Of a stretch of 64,000 bases of DNA, positions 42,933 to 50,973 are shown in pieces (within the stretch, counting starts at the first letter, position 1; each line of letters opens with the position of its first letter). The notes below the pieces were generated by a model. It worked only from the letters and a program-made list of their open reading frames with translations. It had not been told where the DNA came from and searched no databases. The translations under genes and the position numbers were made by a program. This stretch comes from Mycobacterium triplex. Its GTDB lineage: Bacteria > Actinomycetota > Actinomycetes > Mycobacteriales > Mycobacteriaceae. The stretch is taken from assembly GCF_000689255.1 (NCBI RefSeq), contig NZ_HG964447.1:310001-374000 (forward strand). Direction: 5' to 3'.

Positions 42933-43068
42933 GACTACATCGCTTTTGTCAGCGGAGTTTGTGACCAGGTGTGCCGACGCGGCCATTGGCGGGTTGCGGG
43001 GCTGTAGATGAACGCTGCGCGGATGAACGGACTGTACGGCCAGTCGCATACGTTTTCGATCCCGGACA

Positions 43069-43093
43069 TTGACACTATGGCAGTGAACTGTCA
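43069..43093 (+). promoter_or_regulatory. -35 box and N6-class operator before AveC-like gene
   Basis: TTGACA (43069-43074) is a consensus -35. TGGCAGTGAACTGTCA (43078-43093) is a one-mismatch member of the TGACAGT-n2-ACTGTCA family placed in the spacer, 32 bp before the GTG start at 43126. No clear -10 is seen. Confidence 0.6.
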
Positions 43094-43125
43094 TCTTTGG
43101 TTAGTCGTGCCAAAGGAGTTGCGCA

Positions 43126-44166
43126 GTGACGGATCTGAAGTCGCCTCGAAAGGCAGAGTCGTCGGCCACCGAGCCCGCGCGGATCAAGACCATTCGGCCG
43201 GTGCTGTTCTGGTCGAGCGTCGGTGCGGTTTTCGTCGTCATCGCCGCCTACGTCTACATCTCTTGGATAGCGTCAGGCAATGCGACACCGGTGAATCCGG
43301 GGCCGGATCCGATCCCCGGAGCCACTCGTTTGGCGATGACCGCCTTCCAGATCGCCTGTCCGATACTGGCATTGATCGCGATCGTCTACGTAGTCCGCAA
43401 GAGCATCCGCGAGCGTCAACTTTGCGTCGAAGCCGCCGTCGTGATCGGCTCGGCGATCGCCTGGTGGCACGACCCGCTGATCAACTGGTTTCAGCCGGCA
43501 TTGTTCTACAACGCGGGGCTGCTCAACTTCGGCAACTGGACGCAGAACATCCCCGGCTGGCTCAGCCCCGACGGTCGACTGATGGCCGAACCTGTGCTGA
43601 TGATCGGAATGATCTACGTCTGGATGCCGCTGGCCATGGGCTCGCTCGCCCGCTGGGGCATGGGTCGCGCCCGGAACAGGTGGCCGGCATTGGGACCCGT
43701 CCGCACCTTCTGTGCCGGTTGGCTCACGGTGTACGTGATCGAGTTCCCGCTCGAGATCTTCGCCGTGCGCCACGGTCTGCTCGGCTATCCGGCGTCGATT
43801 CCCAGCGTCACATTGTGGGCGGGTCAGACCGTGCAGATTCCGCTGTACGGCCCTATCCTGTGGTCGCTGGTGCTGAGTTCCAGTGGCGCACTGATGTTTT
43901 TCCGCAACCATGACGGCAGAACCCGGGTCGAGGCGGGCGTGGAGACGTTGGAGTGGGCCGGACCAGGGATCAGAGGGCTGCTCAGGGTGCTGGCGGTGAC
44001 CGGCTTTTTGCATGTGGTGGCGATCGGTCTGTACGACGTGCCGGTGAACCTCGCCGGCTTCTACGCCGGTCCGACCCAAACCTATCCAAGCTATCTGCGT
44101 ACCCAGTACTGCGGACCGGGAACGCCCCGGCACTGCCCCGATGGCACCCGCATGGCAGATCGTTAA
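43126..44166 (+). CDS. AveC-family (spirocyclase-like) integral membrane protein
   Basis: 346 aa, GTG start preceded by AAGGAG (spacing about 7). Multiple hydrophobic segments (VLFWSSVGAVFVVIAAYVYI; FQIACPILALIAIVYVV; TLWAGQTVQIPLYGPILWSL). It shares with its divergent neighbour the pattern of W/D/N-rich loops (AIAWWHDPLINWFQP). The C-terminal tail contains YCGPGTPRHCPDGT, a possible disulfide-linked periplasmic segment. Function unknown; control by the N6-class operator links it to the P450 and kinase module. Confidence 0.8.
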   Translation: MTDLKSPRKAESSATEPARIKTIRPVLFWSSVGAVFVVIAAYVYISWIASGNATPVNPGPDPIPGATRLAMTAFQIACPILALIAIVYVVRKSIRERQLCVEAAVVIGSAIAWWHDPLINWFQPALFYNAGLLNFGNWTQNIPGWLSPDGRLMAEPVLMIGMIYVWMPLAMGSLARWGMGRARNRWPALGPVRTFCAGWLTVYVIEFPLEIFAVRHGLLGYPASIPSVTLWAGQTVQIPLYGPILWSLVLSSSGALMFFRNHDGRTRVEAGVETLEWAGPGIRGLLRVLAVTGFLHVVAIGLYDVPVNLAGFYAGPTQTYPSYLRTQYCGPGTPRHCPDGTRMADR

Positions 44167-44173
44167 TTCACGG

Positions 44174-44764
44174 CTATTTGAGGACCGCGGGCAGCGCGGC
44201 GAATTCCTGGCGTATCAAATCATCAAGCGAGCGACCCGGTGTTGACAGCCACTGGTTGAGGGCGCGCTCGACCAGCAGCATGCCGACTGCCGCCAAGAGC
44301 CGGCATTCGCTGTCGGGTGCCGGCAATCGGCGTCGTTCGGCGATCACCTTGGCGACAGTCTCGGCGTTGGCCTCATGGTTTTTACGCTCGCGGCCCAGCA
44401 GCACCAGCGACGATGCAACGGCGTCGTGGTATTGCGCGATCCTCTTGCGGATGCGCTTGAGGCCCGGCGCCAGCAGAGCGAACGAATTGGCCAATGCCTC
44501 GAAATCGGATGCCTTCTCCGGTTGAGCCAGGTAAACGCCGCTGACCGCGTCGATGAAGTCGTACTCACCGAAGAAGAGCACCGACTCTTTGGTGGGGAAG
44601 TAGCGGAAGAAGGTTCTCGGTGAGACGCCGACGCTCTCCGCGATCTGGTCCGTGGTGGTCTCGTCGTACCCGTTCGTGCTGAACAGGTTCAGGGCGGCGT
44701 TGAGCAGAGCATTGCGGACCCGGTCCGCGTGCGCGTCGCGCGGTGATCGGTCGCCCCGGGCCAT
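44174..44764 (-). CDS. TetR family regulator, candidate repressor of the N6-class sites
   Basis: 196 aa. HTH at about residues 15-62 (ALNLFSTNGYDETTTDQIAESVGVSPRTFFRYFPTKESVL), then a helical ligand-binding domain. AGGAGG lies 7 nt before the ATG at 44762-44764. Longer upstream frames run through the divergent promoter. Its own upstream region has the inverted palindrome ACTGTC-CT-GACAGT (44788-44801), and N6-class palindromes flank it on both sides (43078, 44867), which makes it the best candidate for the regulator of that family. Confidence 0.88.
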   Translation of the reverse strand: MARGDRSPRDAHADRVRNALLNAALNLFSTNGYDETTTDQIAESVGVSPRTFFRYFPTKESVLFFGEYDFIDAVSGVYLAQPEKASDFEALANSFALLAPGLKRIRKRIAQYHDAVASSLVLLGRERKNHEANAETVAKVIAERRRLPAPDSECRLLAAVGMLLVERALNQWLSTPGRSLDDLIRQEFAALPAVLK

Positions 44765-44787
44765 TGCCCAACCTCCTCCTGCGTACG

Positions 44788-44801
44788 ACTGTCCTGACAG
44801 T
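44788..44801. promoter_or_regulatory. palindrome with reversed half-site order before TetR
   Basis: ACTGTCCTGACAGT is a perfect 14-bp palindrome using the same half-sites as the N6 family but in the opposite order (ACTGTC then GACAGT). It lies 24 bp before the TetR start codon and may be the autoregulatory site. Confidence 0.5.
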
Positions 44802-44828
44802 ACAACGATCACGGGTGACGGCACATCG

Positions 44829-44882
44829 TTGACACCTGCCGTTACACCAACGATACTTCCAACGTATGACAGTTGACTGTCA
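44829..44882 (+). promoter_or_regulatory. promoter with perfect N6-class operator before P450
   Basis: TTGACA (44829-44834), a 17-bp spacer and GATACT (44852-44857) make a promoter whose start would be near 44864. TGACAGTTGACTGTCA (44867-44882) follows at once, with perfect 7-bp arms, so a bound dimer would block initiation or escape. The P450 ATG is at 44931. Confidence 0.7.
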
Positions 44883-44930
44883 AACGACCCAAGCGCCGGC
44901 CGGTGCGGGGTAGAGAGGATCTCCGTCTCG

Positions 44931-46121
44931 ATGACCGAGCTCGGCACAACCGGAACGTTCAACATCAACGATCTGCCCTTCGCGGAAGACCGCACGCGTG
45001 CTTGGCGCGAGCTGCGGGAGGCCGGTGAGGCGGTGAGTTCTGGCGAGGAGATCGTGCTCACCAGCGCCGAGGCTGTCGAGTTCGCGGCGAAGAAGCCTGA
45101 AATCTTCTCTTCGGCAAGGGCTTTCGACCGGCTGGGAAGCCCGGTTCCGTTGGTACCGATCGCGATCGATCCACCAGATCACACCCGCTTCCGGCGCATG
45201 CTCGACCCGTTCTTCAGTCCGAAGAAGATGGCCGAGCGTGAACCCGAGTTACGCCGGCAGGCCGGCGAATTGATCGATGCAATTGTTGCCCGCGGCGAGT
45301 GCGACGTGGTTCCCGATCTTGCGACACCGTTTCCCTCGCAGGTTTTTTTGACCCTCTTCGGGCTGCCCATGGCCGACCGCGACCGGCTGGTGCAGTGGAA
45401 GGACGCGATTCTGCAGTTCACCGATCCGAGCAGCAGCGAGGCGACCCCCGAGGTGATGGCTCATGCGCTGGAATTATTCACCTATCTGACCGAGCACATC
45501 GCCGAGCGGCGCGCCGATGCGACCGGTAACGACATGCTCACCCAGCTGATCCAGGACACCGACGAAGGAGGAATGTCCGACAACGAAATCCTGGGTCTGT
45601 GCTTCATGTTCGTGCTGGCCGGCCTCGACACCGTCACCTCTGCCGTCGGGTTCTCCCTGGCCAGGCTGGCGGCCGACGACGAGATGCGCCGGCGTATCGC
45701 GCACGACGTCACACTCATCCCGGCGTTCGTCGAAGAGATTCTGCGTGTCGACGGCCCGGTACCGTTCGCGCCACGTGTCACCACGGAGGAGGTGGAAGTG
45801 GCAGGCAGGTTCGTGCCCAAAGACACCACGGTGATGCTCAGTTATGGCAGCGCCGACCGCGATCCGCGCCGATACGAGGATGCCGACGAGCTTCATCTCG
45901 ACAGCAAGGCCGTGCATTTCGCTTTCGGGCGTGGACCGCACCGCTGTCTCGGTTCACACCTGGCGCGTCTCGAGCTCCGCCTCATCCTCGAGGAGTGGCA
46001 CTCACGCATCCCCGAATACACTCTTGCGCTGGGCAAGCCGCCACAGATGCCGTGGCCGACCGGGACGATGTCCCTGCAGTCGGTACCGCTGTGCATCACG
46101 CCGTCGGCGCGGCGCCAGTAA
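44931..46121 (+). CDS. cytochrome P450
   Basis: 396 aa class I bacterial P450. I-helix AGLDTVTSAVG, K-helix ExxR (EEILR), haem motif FGRGPHRCLGSHL with Cys339. Divergent from the TetR gene and under a perfect N6-class operator. No redox partner is nearby. In the same putative regulon are a split PEP-dependent-type kinase and a FadE34-like dehydrogenase, so this P450 could act on a phosphorylated or CoA-linked substrate (inference). Confidence 0.93.
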   Translation: MTELGTTGTFNINDLPFAEDRTRAWRELREAGEAVSSGEEIVLTSAEAVEFAAKKPEIFSSARAFDRLGSPVPLVPIAIDPPDHTRFRRMLDPFFSPKKMAEREPELRRQAGELIDAIVARGECDVVPDLATPFPSQVFLTLFGLPMADRDRLVQWKDAILQFTDPSSSEATPEVMAHALELFTYLTEHIAERRADATGNDMLTQLIQDTDEGGMSDNEILGLCFMFVLAGLDTVTSAVGFSLARLAADDEMRRRIAHDVTLIPAFVEEILRVDGPVPFAPRVTTEEVEVAGRFVPKDTTVMLSYGSADRDPRRYEDADELHLDSKAVHFAFGRGPHRCLGSHLARLELRLILEEWHSRIPEYTLALGKPPQMPWPTGTMSLQSVPLCITPSARRQ

Positions 46122-46144
46122 TCTGGCGGCTGCCGTGCGAAGGC

Positions 46145-47065
46145 TCAGCCGACCTTCGGGATTATTTCCTCCGCTACCCATTGCATGTGGTCGAGGTAGG
46201 CGTTAAGTCCTTCCAGCTCTGGCGGATTCACCCAGGTATCCGTGACGCCGCGCTCGGCCAGCATGTTGCAGTTGTCGATCACCTGCTGGGCATTTTGGCC
46301 AAATTGCGCGTTGGGATCGTCGATGATCGCGTGCTCTTCACCAATGGACAGCACCGCCAGGCTGTAGAACAGGGAGAACGGCCGATCATCGAACTCTGGT
46401 TGTGAGCGCAGGTAATCCATCTTTGCCGGCAGTTCGTCGGGCTTGGTCAGCCACGGTGCCCAGCCGTCACCGAATTTGGCCGCCCGGCGCAACACCGCGT
46501 CGGCGTCTCCGCCCATCCACACCGGGGGGTGGGGCTCGGAGATGGGCTTGGGTCCGAACGCGACGTCGTTGAACTTGACGAACTCACCCTCGAAGGTCGG
46601 CGAATCACTGTCCCACAACTCGAACATCGCGGCCAGACATTCGTCCGCGATGCGACCGCGCTTGTTGAAAGGAATGCCGATCGCGTCATATTCGTCCTTG
46701 AGCCAGCCGACGCCGACGGTGGCTTGGGCCCGACCGCCGCTGAGCCAGTCGAGCGTCGCGATCGCCTTGGCCATGACGACAGGGTTGTGCAACGGCAGGA
46801 TCGTCACCATCGAGCCGATCGTGATCGTCGAAGTGGCGCCCGCAATAAAGGCCTGAGCGGTGGTCGCGTCGAAATAGTGGTTACCGGAAAACTCGAGATG
46901 GCTAGTCGAGGTGAGGAAATGCTCGGGCAGGAACACCATCGAGTAACCCAACTGCTCCGCACGTTGAGCGACTCGGGCGATGTCGGCGCCGGTGAGGTGG
47001 TGTTCCCACGGCTGCGTGATCGCCGCGACGTGCATGCAGTTCGGCAGATTGACGGCGAATCTCAT
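46145..47065 (-). CDS. LLM-class (F420-dependent type) oxidoreductase
   Basis: 306-aa luciferase-like TIM barrel. MRFAVNLPN start, AEQLGYSMVFLPEHF, TLDWLSGGRAQATVGVGWLKDEYDAIG and WMGGDADAVLRRAAKFGDGWAPW are characteristic of mycobacterial TIGR03619-like F420-dependent enzymes. GGAGGG lies 6 nt before the ATG at 47063-47065; a longer upstream frame would pass through the operator. Probably an F420-linked dehydrogenase or reductase of a cyclic ketone or alcohol. Confidence 0.9.
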   Translation of the reverse strand: MRFAVNLPNCMHVAAITQPWEHHLTGADIARVAQRAEQLGYSMVFLPEHFLTSTSHLEFSGNHYFDATTAQAFIAGATSTITIGSMVTILPLHNPVVMAKAIATLDWLSGGRAQATVGVGWLKDEYDAIGIPFNKRGRIADECLAAMFELWDSDSPTFEGEFVKFNDVAFGPKPISEPHPPVWMGGDADAVLRRAAKFGDGWAPWLTKPDELPAKMDYLRSQPEFDDRPFSLFYSLAVLSIGEEHAIIDDPNAQFGQNAQQVIDNCNMLAERGVTDTWVNPPELEGLNAYLDHMQWVAEEIIPKVG

Positions 47066-47141
47066 GTTGCGCCCTCCGATTTCCTGGGCCGGTGGCGGAC
47101 CGCCGACCGAATGATCCGACGGCTCGTCGAGCGTGACCCGC

Positions 47142-47171
47142 TCATTATGACAGTCAGCTGCCAATCGTCAA
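47142..47171 (-). promoter_or_regulatory. promoter with N6-class operator in spacer, before F420-type gene
   Basis: On the minus strand TTGACG (47166-47171) and TAATGA (47142-47147) are 18 bp apart; the spacer holds TGGCAGCTGACTGTCA (47148-47163), a two-mismatch member of the N6 family. This repeats the operator-in-spacer geometry seen at 49918-49946. Confidence 0.6.
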
Positions 47172-47248
47172 GATCCAAGTGGCCAGCGTTTGAAGATGCG
47201 GATTGTCTTACGCAGCGGCTCGTTCAGTGCGACAATCGACTGCAGTTT

Positions 47249-47264
47249 GGACAGTGAACTGTCA
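47249..47264 (+). promoter_or_regulatory. N6-class operator before PEP-utilising enzyme operon
   Basis: GGACAGTGAACTGTCA differs by one base from TGACAGT-n2-ACTGTCA and lies 22 bp before the ATG at 47286. A clear -10/-35 pair is not seen here. Together with 47148-47163 it gives a two-site divergent regulatory region. Confidence 0.6.
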
Positions 47265-47285
47265 GTCGATACGACCAGGAGAACC

Positions 47286-48908
47286 ATGTACACCGGCCCC
47301 GCGGTGCCATTGACCGATCCGATCCGAGGCAGCAGCGAGCCCGGCCGGCTCTGGACCCTGACGAACGTTGGCGAAGCCACGCCGGACATCCTCTCCCCGC
47401 TGTGCTGGTCACTCTGGGGGACCGGTGTCGAGTTCGCTTCCCGCGGCGGCCTGTACGACTTCGGAGTGCTGGGGCGCTCGGCGCTTCGGGTACCCGACGA
47501 CCCGAATCGGTGGAGCACCGCCTGCTTCTTTGGCAGACAAGCGATGAACGTCGATCGCGCCCGCGAACTTGCCGGGTTGCTGCCCGGAATGACCGGTGAC
47601 GACTTTGAGCGTGATTTGTTGGGCGCAGTGCGGCCCGATGCGGTTCCGACCCGGAGCGACCCCAGCCGGCTGCCGGCAGTCGTCGTCAAGGCGCCGTTGG
47701 TGCTGGCGCGAGCGCGGTCCGCTCCGCGCCGCCTACACCAGCGCCAGATGGACTGGTGGCGGGCAACCGTACTAACTGGACGAGGGCCTGATCCGCGCAA
47801 TCTGCTCACTGATTCCTCCAACCGGTTCAGCGCGGCGATGCGGGTGCATGTTCGTACCCGTCTCATCCTCAATGTGTTTCGCGCACAGGTCGAATCGATT
47901 GCCGCCAAGGCGGGTCGTGATGATCTGGTGCCCGCGCTGTTGGCCGGGTATGGCGGCGTGATCGAGACCGAATTGGCCGATGACGTGTGGTCGTTGGGGC
48001 ACGGCCGGATCACGTTAGACGAGTTTCTTTCTCGGCACGGTTTCCATGGTCCCAACGAGGGCAATGTGATCGGTCATTCGTGGCGGGAGGACCCAGAGGC
48101 GGTCCTGCGTGCGGCCGCCGCCCACAGCGGCAGGCCCGAGTCCGACCGCCCGGCGGTGCGTGCAGAACGTGCAGCCGCGACGCGCCGGAAAGCCGAGGCC
48201 GACTTGCTCTCAACGCTTCCCGCGGCGCGACGCCTGTTGGTGCGTCGCCTGCTGGCGTCGACGGGGGCTCAGGTGCGAGCCGTAGAACTGACCAAGGCCG
48301 CGTTCCTGACCGCCGTTGACGGATGCCGCGCGGCAGCCGGCGGGTTCGGTGCCGAGCTGGTCGACGCCGGGACGCTGGATCGGGTCGACGACGCCTGTTA
48401 CCTGACCGTGGACGAACTGCTGGTTCCGCTGCCCGCGAACGTGCGCGAATTGGTGGAGTTTCGCCGAAGCCGGCGCGAGGAGTACCGGCGCCTTGAGGTG
48501 CCGTCGGTTTTCACCGGGATGCCCGAGGCCATCGAAAGCTCAAATGAGCCGGCTTCAGAGGATGCCGTTATTCGCGGAACGCCTGCAGGTCCAGGGGTCT
48601 TCGAAGGCACGGTAAGGGTGGTGGTTGATCCGGAATCGCAGGATACCCTCGACGACGGCGAGGTACTGGTTTGCAAGTTCGTCGACCCTGGCTGGACCGC
48701 GTTGGTCTCGCTGGCGGGTGCCCTGGTAACCGACATGGGCAGTCCCGCCAGTCACGGGGCGATCGTCGCGCGGGAGCTCGGTATCACGTGCGTGGTCGGA
48801 ACGGGCAACGGCACCAGGGCATTACGCAGCGGCGATGTTGTGCGGGTGGACGGGACCACCGGCGAGATCGCATTGCTGGTCCGGTCCCGGTCCACGGTGC
48901 AGAAGTGA
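47286..48908 (+). CDS. PEP-synthase-like phosphohistidine (swivel) subunit, CreI-like
   Basis: 540 aa. The C-terminal 80 residues form a PEP-utilising-enzyme mobile domain: TDMGSPASHGAIVARELG with phospho-acceptor His490, then VVGTGNGT. The first 450 residues correspond to the central region of rifampicin-phosphotransferase/PEP-synthase-like proteins. The N-terminal ATP-binding domain is missing and is encoded separately at 54692-55708. This split resembles phenylphosphate synthase and the CreH/CreI pair that phosphorylates 4-cresol with ATP before P450 oxidation in Corynebacterium. AGGAG precedes the ATG. It heads the plus-strand run to 55708. Confidence 0.85.
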   Translation: MYTGPAVPLTDPIRGSSEPGRLWTLTNVGEATPDILSPLCWSLWGTGVEFASRGGLYDFGVLGRSALRVPDDPNRWSTACFFGRQAMNVDRARELAGLLPGMTGDDFERDLLGAVRPDAVPTRSDPSRLPAVVVKAPLVLARARSAPRRLHQRQMDWWRATVLTGRGPDPRNLLTDSSNRFSAAMRVHVRTRLILNVFRAQVESIAAKAGRDDLVPALLAGYGGVIETELADDVWSLGHGRITLDEFLSRHGFHGPNEGNVIGHSWREDPEAVLRAAAAHSGRPESDRPAVRAERAAATRRKAEADLLSTLPAARRLLVRRLLASTGAQVRAVELTKAAFLTAVDGCRAAAGGFGAELVDAGTLDRVDDACYLTVDELLVPLPANVRELVEFRRSRREEYRRLEVPSVFTGMPEAIESSNEPASEDAVIRGTPAGPGVFEGTVRVVVDPESQDTLDDGEVLVCKFVDPGWTALVSLAGALVTDMGSPASHGAIVARELGITCVVGTGNGTRALRSGDVVRVDGTTGEIALLVRSRSTVQK

Positions 48909-49921
48909 GCGTGCAGCCGGGCGCGCTCTCCTCGGGTCTGCCCGCGGCCAACGAGCAAGTCGTGACCAGTTGCCCGCCGGTACCGGGCTGGACCGAGAAT
49001 CTGCTGTTCACGCACTACGACCCAGTGCGCGACGTCGGCATGTGGCTGCACCTGGGCACGGTCGCCGACATGTGGGAGATGTGGGAGGACCGTGTCCTCA
49101 TCGCGCTGCCCGCGGATCGGGGAGTGTTGTCCATGTGGGCGTATCACCGCACTGTGCCCGAGCGCCGGCCCGCGGGAGCCAATCTGGCTTTCCGGTGTGA
49201 AGAGCCGTTCGCGAAATGGCACATCACTTTTGACGGATTCTGTGTGCGGTCTTCCTATGACGCGATGCGCTGCGCACCATTGCCCGACGGGCCCAAGACC
49301 CACGTTCGCCTGGATCTGGAGGTGCACGGCGTGACCCCGGTGTGGGACGCCGAGGCCAGTCCGCCGACCGACTCGGGCGCCGGAATGGCCGAACAGAGCT
49401 GGGCCAGAGAACATTACGAGCAGCTCACCCGTGTCGTCGGCGAGGTGACCGTAGGATCGGAGACGTTCCAGTTCGACGGTGGTGGCTGGCGCGATCATTC
49501 GCGTGGGCCACGCGGGGCCGACACTCTCACCGACTGGGGTGGCCACGTCATCGCCGGGGGAGTCATGCCCAGCGGCCGCGCATTCGGCTTCTGCAGGTAT
49601 TGGGCCCGCGATGGGCGTGTCACGCTGCAGGGTGCTTACGCGGTCACCGACGGTTCACTGCGACACGTGAAATTGGAGGAGATTCCGCCGCCGGCGGTGT
49701 TGCAGCGCGACGGTGAGCAATTTGGCTGCAAGCTCGACGGTCAACCGATCGAGGCCACCATCTGCTCGTCGCTGTGGCTGTCGATGGCCGAGGGCCTGCC
49801 CTATGGGCTGGTTAATCCGGCGCAGGCCTACACCGTCAGCTGGGCCGAGGTGACATGGGGCGGGGAGACCGGCTACGCCTACCTCGAGAGATCGAGTCTC
49901 ACCGGTCCGCCGCCTCGTTGA
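48905..49921 (+). CDS. lipocalin-like (CrtC/AttH, DUF7064-type) protein of unknown function
   Basis: 338 aa, GTG start overlapping the upstream stop (GTGA). The sequence is Trp- and Gly-rich and beta-sheet-like throughout, with GGWRDHSRGPRG in the centre and FGFCRYW after it, the arrangement I associate with the two-lobed CrtC/AttH lipocalin-like group (hydratases/isomerases of terpenoids and carotenoids). No signal peptide. In context it may hydrate or isomerise a hydrophobic substrate; assignment is tentative. Confidence 0.65.
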   Translation: MSVQPGALSSGLPAANEQVVTSCPPVPGWTENLLFTHYDPVRDVGMWLHLGTVADMWEMWEDRVLIALPADRGVLSMWAYHRTVPERRPAGANLAFRCEEPFAKWHITFDGFCVRSSYDAMRCAPLPDGPKTHVRLDLEVHGVTPVWDAEASPPTDSGAGMAEQSWAREHYEQLTRVVGEVTVGSETFQFDGGGWRDHSRGPRGADTLTDWGGHVIAGGVMPSGRAFGFCRYWARDGRVTLQGAYAVTDGSLRHVKLEEIPPPAVLQRDGEQFGCKLDGQPIEATICSSLWLSMAEGLPYGLVNPAQAYTVSWAEVTWGGETGYAYLERSSLTGPPPR

Positions 49922-49946
49922 CTATGACAGTCGACCGTCATAGTGT
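49918..49946 (+). promoter_or_regulatory. promoter with N6-class operator exactly filling the spacer
   Basis: TTGACT (49918-49923), 17-bp spacer, TAGTGT (49941-49946). The spacer consists almost wholly of TGACAGTCGACCGTCA (49925-49940), a one-mismatch N6-class palindrome. It should drive the 49981-55708 genes. It is the clearest example of the family's repressor geometry. Confidence 0.7.
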
Positions 49947-49980
49947 GACTTAATCCCGGCCGTTGCGAAAGGTATCCGAC

Positions 49981-50346
49981 GTGGCTCCGAATCTCTTCAT
50001 AGCGCTCACCAATCCGATCGACGGTCAAGATGAGGCCTTCAACAAGTGGTACGACGCTCAGCACTTGCCGGAGGTTCTCGACGTCCCGGGGGTCGTGGCC
50101 GCACAGCGTTACGACATCGTCGAACTGAAAGTCCCGGACGACCAAGAATTGCCCGCTCAGTTGCCGCCGCCGACCCACCGCTACATGGTGATCTACGAGC
50201 TGGACAACGAGCCCGAAGTCGTGATGGCGGAATTCCTGAAACGAGTCATGGCCGGAACGCTGTCCCTAGGGGAGTGGCTCGATCTGACCACCATCTCCCT
50301 GACCGGATGGGCGCCACGCGGCAAACGCGTTCTGGCGGATAGCTAG
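49981..50346 (+). CDS. small dimeric alpha+beta barrel (EthD-like) protein
   Basis: 121 aa, GTG start with AAAGG upstream. NLFIALTNPIDGQDEAFNKWYDAQHLPEVLDVPGV is the typical EthD/ferredoxin-like fold N-terminus (WYDxxHLPE), followed by a second beta-alpha half. Such proteins are monooxygenase-like or accessory proteins for oxidation of aromatics and ethers. TAGTG one-base overlap with the nitroreductase start. Confidence 0.75.
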   Translation: MAPNLFIALTNPIDGQDEAFNKWYDAQHLPEVLDVPGVVAAQRYDIVELKVPDDQELPAQLPPPTHRYMVIYELDNEPEVVMAEFLKRVMAGTLSLGEWLDLTTISLTGWAPRGKRVLADS

Positions 50347-50954
50347 TGGGCGACTTACTTGCTGTCATCCACGCTCAACGCGCGTGTCGTCGTTTTGATC
50401 CGGACGGCAAGGTGCCCGATTCCGACGTCGAGCGGATGCTTGCCGCCGCGGTGCACGCACCGAGCGCGGAAAACACCCAGCCTTGGACGTTCATCGTAGT
50501 CCGCGACGACCGCAACCGCGCTCTCCTCGCGGGGTGGTGGACAGAAACATGGAACGCGGGCGGAGGTGACTTCGTCAAGCAGAGCGTCGAAGACAAGGCA
50601 TTGGTTGCTGACCTCGAGTTCGGTTGCAGTAAAGGAGGTTTCGCTGCGGCGCCGGTGGTCATCGTGGTATGCGCTGACACGGACCGGGTGCCGGAGATCT
50701 ATGCGCCGCCGTCGATTTACCCGGCTGTGCAGAATATGCTTCTGGCTGCCGCAGACCTTGGCTACGGTTCGTGTTTGACCACCGGCTTGACCACGTTTGG
50801 TGTCGATCAGGTGCGGGAGCTGTTGGAACTGCCGCAGAATCTGATCCCGATGGCCGCAGTCTATGTCGGTCTGCCCGCACGCAAGCTCTCACCGCCTCGC
50901 CGCCGCCCGGCCACATCGCTGACATGCCGCGAGCGGTTCGGTACACCGTGGTGA
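50346..50954 (+). CDS. nitroreductase family FMN oxidoreductase
   Basis: 202 aa. RACRRFDPD near the N-terminus (FMN phosphate-binding Arg), HAPSAENTQPWTFIVV and the C-terminal AADLGYGSCLTTGL are characteristic. It reduces nitro, quinone or conjugated enone groups, or dehydrogenates. GTG start. Part of the operon under the 49918-49946 promoter. Confidence 0.87.
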   Translation: MGDLLAVIHAQRACRRFDPDGKVPDSDVERMLAAAVHAPSAENTQPWTFIVVRDDRNRALLAGWWTETWNAGGGDFVKQSVEDKALVADLEFGCSKGGFAAAPVVIVVCADTDRVPEIYAPPSIYPAVQNMLLAAADLGYGSCLTTGLTTFGVDQVRELLELPQNLIPMAAVYVGLPARKLSPPRRRPATSLTCRERFGTPW

Positions 50955-50973
50955 CCAGATTGGAGAGCCGCTA

